NCBI GenBank assembly: GCA_949128115.1
Contig: OX421963.1
Span: forward strand, 84,143,602-84,207,601
From: Anaspis maculata
Taxonomy: Eukaryota > Arthropoda > Insecta > Coleoptera > Scraptiidae
DNA: 64,000 nucleotides
Direction of reading: 5' to 3'
Shown here: positions 59,691 through 64,000 of the stretch, piece after piece
How positions within the stretch are numbered: the stretch's first letter is position 1
How the letters are laid out: every line of letters starts with the position of its first letter
Notes under the pieces: generated by a model
Databases searched by the model: none
The model's input: only the letters and a program-made list of their open reading frames with translations
Told to the model about the DNA's origin: nothing
Made by a program: the position numbers and the translations under genes

Positions 59691-61430
59691 GAAAATTGAA
59701 ATTCCTCTGCAAACTGAAGCTGCCCGCATCTGGCGGGTCGAAAATAATCCGGAAGAAACTAAATCAAAGCCGTGAAATCGAAGTATATGTGAATATTCAG
59801 AGTCAAGGCATCAATAAAAGATGTCGCTAGTTATTTAATTCATTCGTGTGAATCCCACGGAGCTCTAGAACATGATCCACTTACTACACCTCTATATTCA
59901 ACAACCGTCCCTGCTCGACGTCCAATGGAATGGCGAAATGAATGTGCAAATGAAGTAAAGCACCCGCATATCAAACCAGTTAGTCTGGCGGCGTACTTCG
60001 GCTGTATCGACGCTCCGCGCAACCGCCGCGCCGACACCACTGCATTCCAGCACGCTATATCAAGTTACCCATTGTGGAATTTACGACTATACGCCGTTCG
60101 CAATCGTTCTGGATACGATAAAATATTCCGAATTGCTGGGAATAGAGGAGTATCGGATAAAGTTCAACCGTTGTACCTTGACGAATCCGCCTGGGCTGCC
60201 GTCCGCTCCCGACTTGTCACGTCCGTTGCCGAGTGCTTCTGCGGGTCTGTTAGCGAAGAGTTTCAATCCCTTTCGAGGAAGCTAAGCTAAAACCCGTTGA
60301 TGTTGCGTCGCGACCCTCCTAGAGGCCGTAGAGTCAAAGCCTTTCGATTATGAGTCACAGCCCACTTGGACGATGCCGAGTCGAAGCCCTGGCTAATGCG
60401 TCTTAGCCCCCTAAAGAAAGTCGAGTTGGAACCTTTCGGAGACGCGTTTCGATCTCCTTGAGGGGAGTTGAGTCGAAATCCTTCCAGGTTGAGTTTTGAC
60501 CCGCCTAGAAGCTGATGAGTTGCTACTTTTTGAGTTGCAACCTACCTCCAGGATGTCGTGTCAAAGCCCTTGGAAGTTGAGTCATGACCCGTCTCCAGGA
60601 GTCGATTCAAAACCCTCCGACGAAGAGTTCCAACCCTTCACCAGGTCGTTGTGCCGAAGCCCTTCCGGTGTTGAGTTCGACCCATCTCCAAGTCGTAGAG
60701 TTGGGATCCGTTGATGGTGTGTTCCAAACTCCCTCCAAGATGCTGAGTCGCGACCCTTCGACGGCAAGTTTTAACCGACTCAAGGATGTCGAGTTAGAAC
60801 CTCTAAATGATCCAGGCCCGGTGGAAATGAGTTCTCTCGTTTCGGTATCTCGTGTAGCGGAGTAATGACCTTGGCGAGCGGGAGGTTAGTCTTTGTAAGT
60901 TCGGGTTGATGCTTACGGTTGAGCTTTGTCGTGAAGAATGTAGATGCGGCTTACGCGTGCGTGCGTTCTGAATCTGCCTGCACGTGCTGGTATCTGCGCT
61001 ACTGTCTGCCATAGGGTACAGCCACTGTTAAGCCTCATCCTTTGTTGGATACCTTCACAGGAAGGGATTCGAGCCCTTGAGCCCTATGGACTTGACGTTG
61101 TGACTGCGGTACTCAGAGCACCCAACCTATAGTGGGTTAGATCTGAGAGCTCGCGGGTGAGCTTCCTCTGCGTTTCTGAAGCTCCTAGTTATTCGGAAAA
61201 TGTAAGTTTTGAGAACCACGTAAGAAATCAAGTAATTGAAATAAAATAGAACCGCGTTAGTATTGGAATTCAGACCCTGCCGTGGAGTCGTAATCATTGA
61301 TCGGATTGATGAACCCCTCCTTCTTTCCTGAAACAAATAATTTTGTTTTAGCGCCACGACAATTCTCGATATTTTCATGTAGAGCTTGTCCCGGGAATCA
61401 GTCCGGTAACCAACGACGCAATCGTTCATA

Positions 61431-62246
61431 TAGGGACTTTGTGAAAATGAATTGTCATTAGGGCTCGATAAGGTATAGTGTAGACGGCCATTATTTAGCG
61501 TTAGGGCAGAGATTATTCCGACACCTCTTCGCATCGGCTTTTTGGCGAACACCCTGCATAGTCAATTCTCAGCGTTTTGTGTCTCCTGACTGCGGTCTTC
61601 TCTTACAAACAGCTGAACAACAACGAATCAGCGCGTATACGGGGCGTGCTCAAAACGTTCTCCACATTGAATTTGTACCTTGACTTGAGTAATTGTTTCG
61701 CGTACACCATCAGTTCGGAAGTTTTTGAAATGGTGAAATTTGGTTTAATATTTCCGGTTGAAGGCACTTTCGATCACGGGAATCTTTCTGAGCGTTGGGG
61801 CAATTCACGGCGGAAACAGATTCGAAGCTTCCACAAAGGCCAGCCATATATCCATACCCTTCCAAGCGGGCCAAAGAGAACCATAGTCAAAAAAGAGCGT
61901 TAGCCTTTGACAAAAAGGAGCTCCACAAAAAGGGGGCCACCGCACACACCGGCCCACGAATCTTAGATTGCATTTGTGGTCAAAGTCGCTCTTGCTTTTT
62001 TCAGTGTCTAGAAGCCGGGCCTAACTCTAAAATAACCTCTAACACATGAATGTTGGATCTGATTGAACCACAAAAAGAACTCTGAACCACAAAAATCAGT
62101 CAGAATGAAATGTCGGTGTAGGTGTAAATCAGTTGTTCGTTGGAGGGCTGGGGTGCTGGGTCATCTGGAATAATCAGGGATAACTTATCTTTTCGGGAAT
62201 AGCTTAGGCATTTTAGATATTTCAGCCTGCGATGTGAAGGTAGGAC
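61431..62246. other. Stretch without a recognised gene
   Basis: An open frame at 61577-61903 (108 codons, plus) has no motif I recognise and overlaps another in a different frame. It begins outside the foldback arm. It is not called a gene. Confidence 0.4.
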
Positions 62247-62730
62247 CAGTGCCGGCCTTAGCAATTCTGGCGCCCCGGGCAGGAATGCGAAGCCGCCGCC
62301 CCTACGCTGAGTCCGCGAGCGAAGCGAGCAAAAATTAAGTATTTTTCTTGCAATAATGGAGTTTTGTGTGCTTTCACAGAAGCAGATTCGGTGATCGCCG
62401 CTGGAAGGTCGTTTTTTGCTTTCGTCACTTTCGTAAATTATCAATTTTTTTGATTTCAAACGCGATTTTTCCGCCCCTATGAGCTGGCGCCCCGAGCGAT
62501 CGCCCGTCTCGCCCTACCCTAATAGCCCAGGCACGTTGAACTTTTAGGTAGAACAAATTGATGACTGGCCAAATTTGCGCAAAAGTAGTCCTAAAGAATC
62601 TTCTCTACGACATATCAAAAGTCCCCGAGAATCCCGTGTCCGCTTGTCTACTTTTTAGGGCCTTTTGTACCCCGAGTGAGAATATCACGTACTTTATAAT
62701 GTGGTGTGGAATGAACTTACGTATGCGATG

Positions 62731-62800
62731 CCTGTAGCTCATTGCCAAAGTCTCTGCCTGCCGTCAAGGAGGTCCGGGGATTGAATTCCGTCGTCTGCTG
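62731..62800 (+). other. tRNA-like segment, left arm of foldback
   Basis: It has GTAGCTCATTGCC (A-box-like), GGAGGTCCGGGGATTGAATTCC (split for reading as GGAGGTCCGGGG then ATTGAATTCC; B-box-like) and CTGCTGCA, in the order of a tRNA gene. It does not fold convincingly as a full tRNA, and the B box is imperfect here. It may be a SINE-type head captured in the element. Confidence 0.45.
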
Positions 62801-63070
62801 CATTTTTTTTGCGGAATTGATACTCACCATCCTAAAAAATCATCAGAAATTAAATCCTGCTCGATAGAAATAATTTATTTCTGTTTCACAAGTCTGTGAA
62901 GTACGATCTCGCGCAAAAAGAAAAACGAAGAAACCGAAAATGGCTTGAGACCTTAGCTTCTGGATTTCATGATCACAGTACTTGTGAAACAGAACCAAAT
63001 TATTTCAATTGAGCAGGATTTGATTTTTGATGATTTTTAAAGAAGGTGAGTATCAATTCCGCAAAAAAAA

Positions 63071-63152
63071 TGCAGCAGACGACGGGATTCGATCCCCGGA
63101 CCTCCTTGGCGGCAGACAGAGACTTTGGCAATGAGCTACAGGCATCGCAAAC
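63071..63152 (-). other. tRNA-like segment, right arm of foldback
   Basis: This is the inverse partner of 62731-62800. On the minus strand the B-box-like word is GGATCGAATCC, one base from the usual GGTTCGANTCC, with GGGGATCGAATCCC forming a T-arm-like hairpin. The A-box-like GTAGCTCATTGCC lies upstream at the expected distance. It is a better match than the left arm. Confidence 0.5.
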
Positions 63153-63420
63153 GTAGGATTTTTTTACACCATATTATGAAGTACGTGATATTCTTACTCG
63201 GGGTACAAAAGGCCCTAAAGAGTAGACAAGCGGACACGGAATTTTCGGGGACTTTTGATATGTCGTAGAGGAGATCCTTTAGGACTACTTTTGCGCGAAC
63301 TTGGCCAGTCATCAATTTGTTCTACCTTTGGATCAAAAAAGACGTAACATACCTGGGCTATAAGGCCGCTACTGGGTGGGACTAGGTATAGGAGCGAGCT
63401 ATTATTTAAACTTCTTGACT

Positions 63421-63480
63421 CAGTGTCGGACTGGTCCACCGGGCAACCGGGCAAATGCCCAGTAGGCCAATCCCCAGTTT
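63421..63480. mobile_element. hAT-type terminus, partner not found
   Basis: CAGTGTCGGACTGG followed by GGGCAAATGCCC palindromic words is a hAT-like end. No opposite end is seen before the window ends. Confidence 0.5.
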
Positions 63481-63658
63481 GGAAGCCAAATTGTCCACAT
63501 TTGGAGAAATTGTACTATGATGCTTTTTTTTAAATCCAAATTTTCAATTTTGTATCAAAGTCTGGTCCACTTTTGTTTGTGCATATCATGCATTGATTAT
63601 TTGTAAGTAGTCACTAGTCGTGGAGTGACAAGATTATATGTGTGAGGCTCCTGCTGCT

Positions 63659-64000
63659 CAGGGCCGTCTTATAGTCTTCGTAGGCCCTAGGTACATTTCA
63701 CATTGTGAAGGACAAGAATGCTATCAGAGAATAAAGCGCCACAGATGGAAATTTTCTGAATTTTAGGGGGTATTTTGGTCGATGTGTGCTACACTGAATA
63801 AAACACGAACGATCCTCATAAATAGTCTCATGTAGTTAGTAACTTTTCATTGTGATATTTTCTCAATGGCCGGACATAATGAAAAACATATTTTCATTCG
63901 TGAGTTTGAAAAAGTTGAATTATATCGAAGACGCTAGTTCGTAGGCCCTTAAAAGCCCGTTATTGTGATATTCCTTCTCAAAAGCTGATGAGTATATTAA
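63659..64000. mobile_element. Probable hAT-type terminus running off the window
   Basis: CAGGGCCGTCTTATAG with CGTAGGCCCTAGGTAC close by resembles a hAT end. A later GTAGGCCCTTAAAAGC word (about 63941) may be related. The other end is outside the window. Confidence 0.4.

Larger units (their letters stand above)
53660..61430. mobile_element. 7.8-kb foldback with ~47-bp tandem-repeat arms, carrying Tc1 and hAT copies
   Basis: The left arm (53660-55310) and the right arm (59700-61430) are inverse copies. From outside in they share GACAAGCTCTACATG, TATTTCAATTACTTGATTT, the ACTCGACATCC / GGGTTGAAACTCGTCG tandem array (54295-54830 and 60270-60800), GGACGTCGAGCAGGGACGG-like words and CTTGACTCTGAATATTCAC. 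The array unit is about 47 bp and strongly diverged. The spacer (55310-59700) holds two opposed Tc1 copies and a hAT element. The exact outer ends and target duplication are not resolved. Open frames in the arms are incidental. Confidence 0.75.
62523..63360. mobile_element. 838-bp foldback, TSD TAA, with tRNA-like arms
   Basis: The ends TAGCCCAGG and CCTGGGCTA are flanked by TAA (62520-62522 and 63361-63363). Long arms share AACAAATTGATGACTGGCC, GTACTTTATAAT-like and TACCCCGAGT words, and a tRNA-like segment. The centre near 62940 is a short AT-rich loop. No protein. Confidence 0.85.
62247..63374. mobile_element. hAT MITE with near-identical 8-bp TSD, split by a foldback
   Basis: The left end CAGTGCCGGCCTTAG and the right end CTAAGGCCGCTACTG are inverse hAT-type termini. 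The flanks are GGTAGGAC (62239-62246) and GGTGGGAC (63375-63382), 7 of 8 identical. Subtracting the nested foldback and one TAA leaves about 287 bp. The right terminus can only be read after removing the insertion, which lies within its last bases. Confidence 0.85.

Noticed and set aside
59925..60290. 121-codon open frame in the right arm of the giant foldback
   Set aside because: The matching left arm sequence does not keep the frame, so coding constraint is unlikely.
61127..61552. 141-codon minus-strand open frame
   Set aside because: It crosses the end of the foldback arm, and the left arm equivalent has stops.
62731..63152. Two functional tRNA genes
   Set aside because: Box-like motifs are present, but acceptor and anticodon stems do not form properly, and both lie in a repeated mobile arm.

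Overview
This is animal nuclear DNA, most likely from an insect. Genes are split by short GT-AG introns, there is no bacterial gene layout, and most of the window is transposon. Jockey and I/R1-type LINEs, a Copia fragment, Tc1 and hAT elements and many TA-flanked miniature elements are present. The species cannot be named from sequence alone.

Only two genes look intact. They are tandem paralogues of an SLC22-like major facilitator transporter on the minus strand (8067-12467 and 26414-30102). Seven exons can be placed in each, with matching splice phases; the first coding exon is unresolved. They lie in a duplicated block (about 7.7-13.0 kb and 26.05-30.3 kb). Because the introns are paralogous, they show several transposon insertions as filled versus empty sites. 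Between the genes is a decayed but intron-bearing gene joining a Mutator-like transposase domain to a YqaJ-type nuclease (21102-24085).

The dominant theme is the foldback. At least eleven palindromic elements of 0.56-7.8 kb were found, from several unrelated families, most flanked by a 2- or 3-bp target duplication. Some have plain arms (3247-5451 and 17395-19733, two copies of one family; 8404-9576; 52303-53382). Others have arms built of tandem repeats: about 21 bp (31539-33300, carrying a THAP zinc-finger remnant), about 160 bp (33936-36161) and about 47 bp (53660-61430, carrying two opposed Tc1 copies and a hAT element). Many are nested; one stack is three deep (13306, 13846, 16182), and a tRNA-like foldback sits in the last bases of a hAT element (62247-63374).

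Layout: 0-6.6 kb, LINE fragment and a large TIR element with a palindrome inside; 7.7-13 kb, transporter A; 13-20 kb, nested palindromes; 21-24 kb, Mutator/YqaJ pseudogene; 26-30 kb, transporter B; 30.4-36.2 kb, minisatellite and two satellite-armed foldbacks; 36-46 kb, non-coding DNA with scattered miniature elements; 46-50 kb, two LINE fragments and Copia integrase; 52-53 kb, palindrome; 53.7-61.4 kb, giant foldback; 62-64 kb, hAT elements. Coordinates come from reading by eye. Clean TIR/TSD ends should be good to a few bases, and other boundaries to tens of bases.
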